Part shown: positions 1 to 8,902 of the stretch, piece after piece | Position numbering within the stretch: position 1 is the first letter of the stretch | How the letters are laid out: every line of letters begins with the position of its first letter | Assembly (NCBI GenBank): GCA_020051775.1 | Contig: JAGVQJ010000193.1 | Location: 1-40,368, forward strand | Origin: Calditrichota bacterium | GTDB taxonomy: Bacteria > Electryoneota > B3-LCP | Direction: 5' to 3' | DNA: 40,368 bases | The notes under the pieces: generated by a model | Databases searched by the model: none | What the model saw: only the letters and a program-made list of their open reading frames with translations | Told to the model about the DNA's origin: nothing | Program-made: the position numbers and the translations under genes

Positions 1-942
1 ATAAAAATATATGTCTCCCTGAGTGATCCCTTGGCCGAAGAGTGGGCTTCGGCCTACGAACAGATCCAGATCCCCGTCGCCATCAATGTCAGCCAGTTCC
101 GGGGAAGCATCCTTCTGCACGTTTATATTGAGGTAGTTTGTCGTCACCAGCGTCATCTGGGGATTCGTGGGGGTGCCGTCGTTGCGGTAGTGGCGGATAT
201 TTCCCTGTGAGGTGCCCACCAGAAGATCTAAATCGCTATCTCCATCCAGATCGGCTAAACATGGATTTTGGTGACCTTCGGGGATTTGTAAACCTAACCA
301 AGAGGTGGAAATTAAATTGAACTGAATGTTTCCCGGGGTGCTGACATTTTCGTAGTAACGTAACCCATGATCGGAGGAAGCCTGAAACCCACCTATGATA
401 TCTATATCACCATCCCCGTTCACATCCGCCAGATCAAAGTATATGCCAATAATGTAATCGCCATATTGGTCGAAAAGAGTATCAATGGGTCCAGGAAAAT
501 ACCATTGAGAAAGGGTACCCTGGTTCAAGGCTAATCCAATAATGCCGTTACTGGTGAAAACATCATTAAGGCCATCGCCATCGATGTTCCAGAAGCGAAT
601 GCTGGATTGGGGTAAAAACCCAATTCCCAAGCAATATAATGAATCGAAATTGGAACTGCGGTATTGGAAGAGAGGGCTAGTCGCACTACCGCCATTTATA
701 AAATGCCAAAAGCGTGCCATGCTGCTGGATCCGCTGAAGTAATCTAAATCCCCATCACTATCCAGATCACAGAATTCCGGAGTACTACCGTCTGAACCCC
801 CCGCCCAAGGCTGGAACGCTTCAAATCCGTTGACCGAAACTAGGAAGGCTCCCGGTTCAAACTGGAACTGTAGTGGCTGAGCTCCCACAGGCGCAAAAAA
901 AGCCAGTAGGGGCAAATAGAGGAAAAATACTGCCACCTTCAT
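1..942 (-). CDS. Secreted FG-GAP/VCBS repeat protein (C-terminus outside window)
   Basis: The reverse strand is open from an ATG at 942 to the window edge, giving 314 codons without a stop; the C-terminus is missing. The first ~22 residues form a signal peptide (MKVAVFFLYLPLLAFFAPVG). Then come repeated calcium-binding-type loops of the DxDxDGxxD kind (DLDSDGDLD, DIDGDGLND, DVNGDGDID, DLDGDSDLD, DIDGDGDLD), the hallmark of FG-GAP/VCBS repeats that fold as beta-propeller blades. Such proteins are exported and often act in adhesion or carry a T9SS tail, but no tail can be seen here. It follows the larger FG-GAP gene at 1092-5987 on the same strand, with its own promoter and a terminator between them. 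The precise role is unknown; the repeat call is strong. Confidence 0.85.
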   Translation of the reverse strand, partial: MKVAVFFLYLPLLAFFAPVGAQPLQFQFEPGAFLVSVNGFEAFQPWAGGSDGSTPEFCDLDSDGDLDYFSGSSSMARFWHFINGGSATSPLFQYRSSNFDSLYCLGIGFLPQSSIRFWNIDGDGLNDVFTSNGIIGLALNQGTLSQWYFPGPIDTLFDQYGDYIIGIYFDLADVNGDGDIDIIGGFQASSDHGLRYYENVSTPGNIQFNLISTSWLGLQIPEGHQNPCLADLDGDSDLDLLVGTSQGNIRHYRNDGTPTNPQMTLVTTNYLNINVQKDASPELADIDGDGDLDLFVGRSPLFGQGITQGDIYFY

Positions 943-968
943 GTTGTTCTCATCGATTGTTTTAATGT

Positions 969-997
969 AATATAAGCATTTATTACTTCAAAGTCAA
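969..997 (-). promoter_or_regulatory. Promoter of the 1-942 FG-GAP gene
   Basis: Reading the reverse strand, TTGACT (997-992) is followed after exactly 17 bases by TATATT (974-969), 27 bases before the ATG at 942. The same C-TTGA...TATATT pattern with a 17-base spacer occurs before several other genes in this window. Confidence 0.65.
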
Positions 998-1028
998 GTC
1001 TGAATGGCGATCCGAGATAAATTTTCGG

Positions 1029-1063
1029 AAGGTCAGGAGCACAAAATATGTGCTCCTGACCTT
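1029..1063 (-). terminator. Hairpin terminator after the 1092-5987 gene
   Basis: A perfect 14-bp inverted repeat (AAGGTCAGGAGCAC / GTGCTCCTGACCTT) with a 7-base loop lies 28 bases beyond the stop codon of the large secreted protein. No strong U tract follows on the reverse strand, so termination is inferred from stem strength and position. Confidence 0.6.
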
Positions 1064-1091
1064 CCTGGTTATTGGTGGAGGATTTCCTTCC

Positions 1092-4000
1092 CTACTTCAA
1101 CAAGACAATTTTGCTGACTCCTTGATACTTTCCATTCCTTTCCAGACCCTCCGCCGTCACGCGGCAGAAGTAAATTCCAGAGCTCAAAGCTGAAGCATTG
1201 TAACTGATCTTCGGCCAACCGGCGTTCTCCACGCCCTCAAATATTACGCCTAAATTCTGCCCGCGAACGTTGAAAAGCTCGATTTTTACATGGGAGCGTT
1301 GTGGTAATTCCAGAGGAATCACTGTCTCCGCATTGAACGGGTTGGGAAAGTTCTGACCAATCCTGAATTCCATTGGCAGTTGTAGCGTGGTTTGCGAACC
1401 GTAACTGAAACTGCGCATCGCATAAGCGCCACATCCAAAGCCGGAATGGGTTGGAGTGACCGGATCATCCTCTACACTCATGATGCCCGGTTCTGCCAGG
1501 AACTCCGCCTCAGCATTTTCAGAAACGTCGAACCATCTGAAGGTCATGGGATCATTGGCAATATAGCCATCCAGGAGGTCTGTCGTGGCGAGGTCGTCCT
1601 TCCACGAATTGAGGATGACCGGGAAACTGCCGTTGAAGGTGACGGCGCCCACGCATAAATCTCCATCGTATACTGCAATTTCGTCGCCGATTTCCAAAGG
1701 TGTCTGAGTCAAATCTACGGTGTCAATAATCACCGGATAACACCAATGAGTATTGGACTTGAACTGGAAATGACTGACGGAGGGAGTAGGCTCTATGGAA
1801 TTGTTGATCCAGACGGGATTCGGCATCCAGGAATCGAAATCGTAGGTCCTTCCGGGACCGCAATAAAAACCGAGGAAATAGCCTTTGCCCGGTTCCAGCA
1901 CTTGTATCTGATCTATGGGATCGATTTCGGTAGGCGAGGAAGTGGCGCGAGGAATGTAATACCGGCCGTCATCCGTGCGCACGATTTTCAAATCCCAGGC
2001 TTGATATTGATTGGGATCATCATGATTCCAGATCAACCAATGGAAGGGTCCTTCGTAATCGAAATGGGCGGGATTACCCATTCCGACATAACTACTGTTG
2101 GGGATGCTGGCCAACTTCATGTAACCGATGGTGGGATACCCCAGAAATACCCAGCGCATCATTTGGTTATCAGGACCGGGGATGCTGTCACTCCAGGCGC
2201 TGTTGGGCTGCAGATGGATTATTTCATACTGATCAAAAGAGGCATCCGCCTTGCTCCAATTCAAGGGGTGGTCAAAGTAGATGTAGTAAGCGAGTTTGCG
2301 ATCCCAAGGGATGGTTAGAAGGTTTTGTGGATACCATTCGGTCCTACTATCCCAATCGAAAATCCTGTTAAGTGGGTGTTGGGTTCCGAACTGGTCTGCG
2401 ATGCTGAGATTTACTGGATCATTGGGTACACCAGCGACTACTTCGTCAATGAGTAAATCGCCTGGCGGAGAAGAAAGGTCTCTTACCTTAATATGCCACG
2501 ACACCAAATTCCAGCCTTCGTGGAGTTGGAGGGATTGGGAATAATTGGATGTGGAAGCGGCATTGTTCTCCGCCATGATCAACATACCGGGGCCCATTTC
2601 ACCTTCGGCGAAACTGGTTTTATGCGGTTTTTGGGTGGGGGCTTGCGTGTGGCAATTATTACAACTGGAATATTCCTTCTGAAACAGATTGCCCGAGGGT
2701 GTGTAGCAGTCCAGTTTTTTGGTATTGTCTAAGGCCACTTCGTAACAAGCCGGGTTTGGCTGGCTGTGTAATTCGCATTCCCAGGGGACTTTTACGTAGC
2801 GATCCGCCTGATTCGGCGGGCAGTAATCCGTGCGAATGAAGTGGACTTTATCAAAGAATGTGCCCAGGCGAGGTTGGAAGACGTATTGGTGCACCTTGAC
2901 ATTATTTAAGCTTGGGTTGGGGATGAAATGCGAAGCGAAGGAGAACATTTTCCCCGGCCCTGTGGGCGTATTGTCATTCAGCACCTTCGCGCACGTTTCC
3001 CCCGGCTCTAATCCGTAGGGGAAATTGACCACCCAGGAATTGCACGATTCCGCCAGGTAGTGATCCTTCTCGTCATCAAGGGGGAAGGCGTCCACCGAGA
3101 ACGATTCGGCGATCATAGAGGTGATCCAATCCGCCTGGGGGTAGGCTTCGGGGTTGACGGAGGAGTTTTCTTCAAAGAAGCAAAAGTCGCCCAGGAAGAA
3201 GGGGTGTTCGCTGTAGGTTTCGTTCGGTCCTTTCATCACCGGCGACCAGTTTTCGTGTTCGATTGGAACTGAGTGGTCAGGATCATAGTAATCTTCCAAC
3301 CCTTCGGTGTAGAATCCCCATATAGCGGATTCAAAAGCTATTTTAAGGGCGTGGGAATTGACAACCACAACCTCCGAGTTGAAGGGGTCCCGAAATGCCT
3401 CCTGGTTGAATAGGCCGATCTGACTGGTCATACCGGGGAAGATGTAGTCGCAGTAATTCCAGAGCACATTGTTGTCAACGTTTAAATTGAGATTTACGGC
3501 ATTCAGTTTGTTCAGATAGGGCATGGGCGGCCCTATGTATTTAAGGTTATTATCAGGATAATTTTCGGTGCTGACGGGGGTGTAGGGGGAGGATTGGGGC
3601 GAGAGGACCTTCAGATTGGGATTGATCGTCTTGATCATCTGGTAATTGTAGAACATACGCAGAGCGGTGTCATGGATGGCGTCGGGGAAGTCGCCGTAGC
3701 CATCACGACCTTCCCAATTGGTCTCATAATCCGTGCCGAAGATGTCCACTCCCCAGTTGTTCCACTGGTAAGAGGAAAGCGGCGAGTTGAGCACCCCGCC
3801 GGGTCGGTAGCGGTTGACCACATTGCGCATGAACAGGGCAAACAGCCGCTCATCGCTGTTTCGCTTGTGCGTGTCAGTGGCTTCAGGGTTGAAGTTGCCG
3901 ATAGTCCAAAGCGGAGAATGGCAGGGTCTGAAATAGCACTTGTAATCGTGGTTGGCGTCTCGAAGTTCGTAGATGTAATTGTAGCTCGTATCCATCCAAT

Positions 4001-5987
4001 GCCAGAAATAATGCCCCTTGAAGATTTCGGTCCTATCCCAATCATTGATCAGTCCGATGCGCCTCATACTGGGTAACTGTTCCAGACGATCAGGCAGGTG
4101 GTCAACGCTGTAAGCGTCTTCGCCGATTTCAAAACCGACCGGATCTTTGGCCATCAGATCGAGGTGTGCGGCGGAATACCCGGCAGGCTCGGCATAGGTT
4201 TTTACCGCAGTTCCCGCCGGAGGGGTACAGTCTAAATTCGGTGGATTAGGATCATTCGGCAATAGATTTCCACCAACATGGTAGTATACGACGTTGCGGC
4301 CGTCGTTGCCGACCGCCAGGTCATACTGCGTGCTCCAGGTGTAGGTGACCATAATTCTATTAGCATCGGGTTCGTAACCGCTTTCGATAGAGACCCACCC
4401 ATTGACAGGGTCGTACGCCACATTGAAGGGATTGGTCGAGCAGCCCGGCACCCACTCGGAAACGCGAATGTCACCGTTATAGAAGGCCACCTCTTGGAGT
4501 TCTATAAAGGGATAGTGATCCATATAGAGAAGTCTGTCTTCGATGCCCGTGATAGTTTCCGTCGTCGTGGTCCAATGCGTGCCGCTGATGTCGCCCAAGG
4601 CCAGGCTGGTGGAGAGGTCATTGTTCCCCGCCGTTGCAGTCCAGATGTCCGTGTGTAAAAAACCCGGAGGACAACCAATTCCTGGATCCAAGTGGACTTG
4701 TTCATATCCTCTATCCCAGATATCTGGATTGTTTGGTTCCCTTTTATAATAGACCGGATAGGCAACTGCAACTACATCGTTCGAATTATTCGCATCGTTG
4801 TTTATCTGCGCCCATTGGATGTCCGTGACCGGTTGCGCGGGAGAGCTAACAATATCAGATCTGCCTGTATGGTATAACTCGCCATCCTGGAGAATGAAGA
4901 TATCATTCCCCCATTTCGACCTATAGGGTTCGGTACCTGTCGTTTTACCACAATGTGACATGTTGCCTACAGCGAGAGCCAGGTATTCTGTCGCGCCTAT
5001 ATTATATCGTCCGAATGAAGCGCAGAATGGTTCAGTTGCGAGCGGAGGATCATTTGGTTCACGATGTACCGGCCAATAACCCTCAGCGGTATTAAACTGA
5101 TAGGTGTTTTGCGGATTTCCGTCATACAAATTCCTGTAAACTTTTAAGATCCCGGAATCATTGATGTACAAATCCGGGAGGCCGTCATTATCCATATCGC
5201 CGAATTCGATGGTTGTCCCGCGAATTCTGTCATCCACTGGCAAGTCTTCAAAGTCACGAGTGAGACTGGGGTTATAGCAGGTTTTGTTTTTTATCCCCAT
5301 CTCCGTTTCGGGAAAAATATGAAATGTATAATCTCGCGATGATGAGAATCCTCCTTGGACAGGGTCATTGGTGTACAGGTGGAGAATGCCGGGAATGTCC
5401 AAGGCTGCCAAATCCAGATCCCCGTCCGCATCGAAATCCACCCAGCGCACGCAATGCGCATCATACGAAGAAGACTGAAAGACCGGTTGGTCATTGCCGA
5501 AAAGCTGCATGAGACTCCCCGTCCAAGGTTGTCCTGGGGGGCAGTTGTTTTCCAGCAGTCTGACACCGCCGTCCCCACCTTTTCCGACTACCATGCCCAT
5601 GACCAAATCCATATCCCCGTCTTCGTCATAATCTGCAAAGGCTATGCAGTCCACGCAATGAAGATTGGTCATGTCTTCCGGTACAAAGTCGTTTGTACTT
5701 GAATTCCAGCGGTAAGCGATGACGTTATCACCGATTTCCTCTATGCCGAGTGACCCTGGGTTGCCGGGTGAAAATTCACTGTATGGGTACTTATAATTGC
5801 CGGCCACAAAATCCAGGTCTTCGTCATTGTCTACATCCACCAGTGCTACACTCATAGTGAAGTGATCTTCTTCAGAGACCCAGTTCGGATAGGCTGTCCA
5901 GGGACAAACCTGCGCATGAATGGGACTAACCAATAACAAAATCGCAAAGATAACCGCGCCCGTGGAAAAAAGCTGTTGCGTGTTCAT
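1092..5987 (-). CDS. Large secreted FG-GAP protein with possible glycosidase-like region, one haem c site and T9SS tail
   Basis: This 1,631-residue protein starts at an ATG preceded by GGAGG. A signal peptide (about 1-25, ending HAQ) is followed by FG-GAP/VCBS loops across roughly residues 45-290 (DVDNDEDLD, DYDEDGDMD, DFDADGDLD, DMDNDGLPD). The middle, about 640-1000, has the feel of a TIM-barrel glycosidase of the GH39/GH5 type: a stretch about a group walking in RYRPGG, then VDIFGTDYETNWEGR where such enzymes have the WNEPN acid/base, then an IKTINPNLKVLSP strand. That reading is tentative. CNNCH at 1109-1113 is a c-type haem or redox motif. The last ~90 residues form a T9SS type A domain (QNFPNPFNAET, FNVRGQ, SGIYFCRV, KIVLLK), so export across the outer membrane is expected. 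The substrate is not evident. Confidence 0.85.
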   Translation of the reverse strand: MNTQQLFSTGAVIFAILLLVSPIHAQVCPWTAYPNWVSEEDHFTMSVALVDVDNDEDLDFVAGNYKYPYSEFSPGNPGSLGIEEIGDNVIAYRWNSSTNDFVPEDMTNLHCVDCIAFADYDEDGDMDLVMGMVVGKGGDGGVRLLENNCPPGQPWTGSLMQLFGNDQPVFQSSSYDAHCVRWVDFDADGDLDLAALDIPGILHLYTNDPVQGGFSSSRDYTFHIFPETEMGIKNKTCYNPSLTRDFEDLPVDDRIRGTTIEFGDMDNDGLPDLYINDSGILKVYRNLYDGNPQNTYQFNTAEGYWPVHREPNDPPLATEPFCASFGRYNIGATEYLALAVGNMSHCGKTTGTEPYRSKWGNDIFILQDGELYHTGRSDIVSSPAQPVTDIQWAQINNDANNSNDVVAVAYPVYYKREPNNPDIWDRGYEQVHLDPGIGCPPGFLHTDIWTATAGNNDLSTSLALGDISGTHWTTTTETITGIEDRLLYMDHYPFIELQEVAFYNGDIRVSEWVPGCSTNPFNVAYDPVNGWVSIESGYEPDANRIMVTYTWSTQYDLAVGNDGRNVVYYHVGGNLLPNDPNPPNLDCTPPAGTAVKTYAEPAGYSAAHLDLMAKDPVGFEIGEDAYSVDHLPDRLEQLPSMRRIGLINDWDRTEIFKGHYFWHWMDTSYNYIYELRDANHDYKCYFRPCHSPLWTIGNFNPEATDTHKRNSDERLFALFMRNVVNRYRPGGVLNSPLSSYQWNNWGVDIFGTDYETNWEGRDGYGDFPDAIHDTALRMFYNYQMIKTINPNLKVLSPQSSPYTPVSTENYPDNNLKYIGPPMPYLNKLNAVNLNLNVDNNVLWNYCDYIFPGMTSQIGLFNQEAFRDPFNSEVVVVNSHALKIAFESAIWGFYTEGLEDYYDPDHSVPIEHENWSPVMKGPNETYSEHPFFLGDFCFFEENSSVNPEAYPQADWITSMIAESFSVDAFPLDDEKDHYLAESCNSWVVNFPYGLEPGETCAKVLNDNTPTGPGKMFSFASHFIPNPSLNNVKVHQYVFQPRLGTFFDKVHFIRTDYCPPNQADRYVKVPWECELHSQPNPACYEVALDNTKKLDCYTPSGNLFQKEYSSCNNCHTQAPTQKPHKTSFAEGEMGPGMLIMAENNAASTSNYSQSLQLHEGWNLVSWHIKVRDLSSPPGDLLIDEVVAGVPNDPVNLSIADQFGTQHPLNRIFDWDSRTEWYPQNLLTIPWDRKLAYYIYFDHPLNWSKADASFDQYEIIHLQPNSAWSDSIPGPDNQMMRWVFLGYPTIGYMKLASIPNSSYVGMGNPAHFDYEGPFHWLIWNHDDPNQYQAWDLKIVRTDDGRYYIPRATSSPTEIDPIDQIQVLEPGKGYFLGFYCGPGRTYDFDSWMPNPVWINNSIEPTPSVSHFQFKSNTHWCYPVIIDTVDLTQTPLEIGDEIAVYDGDLCVGAVTFNGSFPVILNSWKDDLATTDLLDGYIANDPMTFRWFDVSENAEAEFLAEPGIMSVEDDPVTPTHSGFGCGAYAMRSFSYGSQTTLQLPMEFRIGQNFPNPFNAETVIPLELPQRSHVKIELFNVRGQNLGVIFEGVENAGWPKISYNASALSSGIYFCRVTAEGLERNGKYQGVSKIVLLK

Positions 5988-6087
5988 GTTCGCCTCCAGA
6001 AAAGTAAGATGATTGAAGTATTTTTAGGCAACGATGTTCGTGGAAAAGTGATCGTACAGGTGCTGGTCGGTGATCAATGTTGCTTGT

Positions 6088-6116
6088 AATATACCCAATT
6101 AGTGTATCAAAATCAA
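6088..6116 (-). promoter_or_regulatory. Promoter of the 1092-5987 gene
   Basis: Reverse strand TTGATT (6116-6111), 17-base spacer, TATATT (6093-6088). It lies about 100 bases before the ATG and has the same shape as the other promoters in the window. Confidence 0.65.
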
Positions 6117-6373
6117 GTGCAAATTTTTGCATCTCGAAAATTTCCGCATAAATGAAAAACCCGTAGAGATCGGTCTGTCTACTCGAGCTACAGACACAAA
6201 TATGAATTTTTCATTCTTTTAAGATGTGCGTGCTGCGGGGGGTGCTTATTTTAGTGGATCTGTTTATATCAGACACGGATAAAGGTTGCAGCGAATCGTA
6301 ACTTATCGGCGAGCCCTGTACATCCTGTCCAGGGTTGCAACGGTGAGAAGGATAATTTCAGATACTTGATTCA

Positions 6374-6402
6374 AATATATGAAGCATTTCAGGGAAAGTC
6401 AA
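6374..6402 (-). promoter_or_regulatory. Orphan leftward promoter
   Basis: Reverse strand TTGACT (6402-6397), 17-base spacer, TATATT (6379-6374), as good a match as the gene promoters. No open reading frame begins soon downstream. It could make a long leader for the 1092-5987 gene or a short untranslated RNA covering about 6365-6130. Confidence 0.5.
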
Positions 6403-6775
6403 GCTCTTTTTATTTTATTTTGAAAAGCTTTCCATTCATGATGATTTGGATATTTTACTTTGAAGCATTATTAGAATTGTCGATTATTGGCACATCAGGA
6501 ATAGAATTAAGGTCAAATGCATTTCTTTTACACAACCGCTAATAAAAACCTGTTAAAACACGCACAAAACTCCCGAAAAAACAATCCAAATTCTTGACGA
6601 TTTTGCAATCGTAAGTCCTTAAATTACAATAAATCGATATTTTTTGAGTGCGAGAAAATAGGTCTGAAGCGGTGTCCGTGCGGCAAAAATAATTATTTTC
6701 TATACAATATAATGCACTTTAGTTACTAGATCCCCCGTCTTTGCGGGCATACTAACTCTACTTCTCCGGCAGATT

Positions 6776-6845
6776 CCCGATTGGAAATTAGATAAACTCC
6801 CTAAGCGCTGGAGTTTGCAATTGTGAATCCGAATTGCCAATCGGG
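6776..6845. repeat. Nested inverted repeat
   Basis: The outer arms, CCCGATTGGAAATT (6776-6789) and AATTGCCAATCGGG (6832-6845), pair with one mismatch in 14. Inside, AAACTCC (6794-6800) pairs perfectly with GGAGTTT (6810-6816). The sequence could fold as RNA or be a protein-binding or element-end site; nothing chooses between these. Confidence 0.5.
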
Positions 6846-7302
6846 TGAGCCATAAAATACGGTGTAAAAGCAGTATTCCTAAAATGGTGAGTTAACTAAC
6901 AATGAATCACAAGAAGTTTTTCCGCTTATATTGTACCTGCACGAGAAGTGCATGAGAATTGGGACCTCAAAAGGGCAATAAACGCCTTGAATTGGTTTGA
7001 TAGCGTGCAGGATGTGTCCAAGGATATACAATTGGTGCGAGGACTCACGCCTAAATCAATTCATTCTGGAGGAGCTAAATATATCGCCGATTTATCCTCC
7101 AATATCCCCCCGACTATTGTTTTTGTATGAAAAAATCAAGGATAAGTTTATGAATACCAACAATATACGATTTATGGATGTATGAGGAACCCCACTTATC
7201 AACTTAAATTACAAGAGGTTACCAGCTCTATAGTGTATAGGGTTTTTCCCTGTAGAGGGGAATTGTGAAAGTTGGTAGAATAAAGAAGGTATCCAACTGT
7301 CA

Positions 7303-8661
7303 TCACACTATCCAATAGAACAGATCTGACTTACGCTGAGATGGCCACAGCTTGATTAGATACTCATGAGTGAAATCATCAATCACCCGCTGCCTGACCC
7401 CAGGTGGAAATCTACGGTGGAACACACCCTTGGGGAAATCAGGATCACGACCCTCTCTGAAGGTTTCAAATCGGCATTTGACAAAACACTCCTTCTCACC
7501 CCATTGGCGAGGATCTGTTTCAAAACCTTCTCGTAGAATCTGCTCGTCAAAGTGAGCATATTTGGATGGTAGGAAGTAGAGTTTTCTGGTTTGTCGGTAA
7601 AAGGGGCAAATCGGGTCACAAAACTCCTGCCTGACAGGGTGTTTACAGCCATAATGATAAATTTCACCACGTAATAGCCACAGTAAGTCATTCTTTGACA
7701 GCGGTGGCTGGTTCAGTTGATTCCACTTAAACAAGATTTCCTCAATGTACTGTAGGCTGAAACCTTTCTCCCGAAACATGGAAACCATCACGTGGCCGGT
7801 CAAGATGCGTTGACCTCTCGCAACTCCCAATAGCATATTGCGCTGACATGGCCTTACTGCGAGGTCAAGCAAATCCTTTATCCCTGGGGGTAATTGCGTA
7901 GTAGGTGGGTACGACAACTGATGGATATTTTTTAACGCTTTTTCTGTGACCATACAAAGGTATGGTTGTAACCGAATATCTTCATCATTTGGGAAATCCA
8001 ATGGGCGCGGTATCCGGGCTAATTCGCATATCCTGACTGGTAGAGTTGGATCAAGAAACTCCCCCACAGTAAACCCGACCTTGAATTGACCACTTTCATC
8101 ATGTCTTGAGTTTGCCAATCGGAGTGGTTGATTCCCCTTGTAAATTTTCCAATCAATAGAGCTATTCAGCAACCCGGCATCAGTAACTATTTGAGTGATT
8201 ACACCTTTGGTGATCAGATGAGACGTCTTGGTTGGAGGAATTTCACCCAAGGCTGACATTGGATTAACAACATGCCAGCCCTTTGACCCGGAAAAGTAGG
8301 GATGGATAGCACATTCGTCAACACCCCGATCAAGGAGGTGGTGTACATAAATAGTGGCATCCTTCCAAGCTCGTGCAATTTCGCCCTCTGCGTCGAAATC
8401 GGCAGCAAGAATGCGGGGAACTCCTGTTCCGGTAAAATCACCAACCTTAATCTTCACTTCGGGAGGGTGATCTTCACAGTGATGTCGGAAATCTTCTCGG
8501 TGGCAAGTTAAGCCCGCCCAAGCCGGTTTATCAGACCCCTTTTCTTCAATCTCCTTGATCTGGTCCAAGGTGCGAACGTGGCCTCGGTTGGTGATTCGGT
8601 CTGCGATGTACTCAGCGAAAATAAATTCATTATTTTCCTTGACTTCCGTCGAATTATTCAT
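7303..8661 (-). CDS. Archaeo-eukaryotic-type primase with PriL-like cysteine domain
   Basis: A replication primase of the AEP superfamily carried by the mobile element. An open frame also begins with GTG at 8700, but the ATG at 8661 has AAGG just ahead and is preferred (452 residues). Residue numbers here follow the longer 465-residue form. Motif I is DFDAE (101-105, the metal-binding DxD/E), motif II is SGSKGWH (137-143), and motif III is probably the Asp in SSIDWKIYK (183), followed by the basic stretch QPLRLANSRH. The C-terminal part has RPC (285), YGC (352), EFC (361) and PIC (365) with helical sequence between, a layout like the iron-sulfur domain of archaeal and eukaryotic PriL. There is no Walker motif, so no fused helicase. 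It probably initiates replication of the excised element. AEP assignment is good; the PriL comparison is inferred. Confidence 0.75.
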   Translation of the reverse strand: MNNSTEVKENNEFIFAEYIADRITNRGHVRTLDQIKEIEEKGSDKPAWAGLTCHREDFRHHCEDHPPEVKIKVGDFTGTGVPRILAADFDAEGEIARAWKDATIYVHHLLDRGVDECAIHPYFSGSKGWHVVNPMSALGEIPPTKTSHLITKGVITQIVTDAGLLNSSIDWKIYKGNQPLRLANSRHDESGQFKVGFTVGEFLDPTLPVRICELARIPRPLDFPNDEDIRLQPYLCMVTEKALKNIHQLSYPPTTQLPPGIKDLLDLAVRPCQRNMLLGVARGQRILTGHVMVSMFREKGFSLQYIEEILFKWNQLNQPPLSKNDLLWLLRGEIYHYGCKHPVRQEFCDPICPFYRQTRKLYFLPSKYAHFDEQILREGFETDPRQWGEKECFVKCRFETFREGRDPDFPKGVFHRRFPPGVRQRVIDDFTHEYLIKLWPSQRKSDLFYWIV

Positions 8662-8728
8662 TACCTTATACTCACACTTAAATCTTCCAGCGGTCGCCAC
8701 CGCTGATACTTTCGAGCTTAGTACTCTG

Positions 8729-8748
8729 GCCCCGGCTGTAACCGGGGC
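8729..8748. repeat. GC-rich hairpin upstream of the primase gene
   Basis: GCCCCGG (8729-8735) and CCGGGGC (8742-8748) pair perfectly around a 6-base loop. On the plus strand a T-rich stretch follows. It lies in the leader between the excisionase-like and primase genes and may adjust primase expression. Confidence 0.45.
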
Positions 8749-8814
8749 TTTTGCTTTCTACCTGTTATTGTAATTGCGTTACTGCTTCAACCGTTACCCC
8801 TCCAAAAAGAGAGA

Positions 8815-8852
8815 GCCCGGCGTTTTCGCTAACGGGCGATGTTAGGCCGGGC
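8815..8852 (-). terminator. Terminator or attenuator after the excisionase-like gene
   Basis: GCCCGGC (8815-8821) pairs with GCCGGGC (8846-8852), and inside it CTAAC (8829-8833) pairs with GTTAG (8841-8845). On the reverse strand the stem is followed by TCTCTTTTTGG, a fair U tract, 50 bases beyond the excisionase-like stop. It would separate that gene from the primase gene. Confidence 0.55.
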
Positions 8853-8902
8853 ATTTTAGGCTTTCTACAAACTCAATCATCCGTTAGCTCACCCAAAAAT
8901 TG

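Larger units (their letters stand above)
6133..7302. other. AT-rich intergenic stretch without a convincing gene
   Basis: About 1.2 kb between the secreted-protein gene and the integrative element. It holds an orphan leftward promoter (6374-6402), an inverted repeat (6776-6845) and only short, unlikely reading frames. No tRNA, att copy or repeat-family terminator is visible, although this is where the left end of the element should lie. Confidence 0.6.

Noticed and set aside
1746-4658. Long plus-strand frames (such as 1746-2318, 3594-4076, 4278-4658) opposite the large secreted protein
   Set aside because: They lie wholly antisense to a clearly coding gene with signal peptide, repeats and T9SS tail, and their translations resemble no family.
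6948-7185. Two short overlapping plus-strand frames of about 60 codons
   Set aside because: There is no convincing ribosome site, AT-rich composition, and mutual overlap in different frames; at best a gene remnant that I cannot identify.
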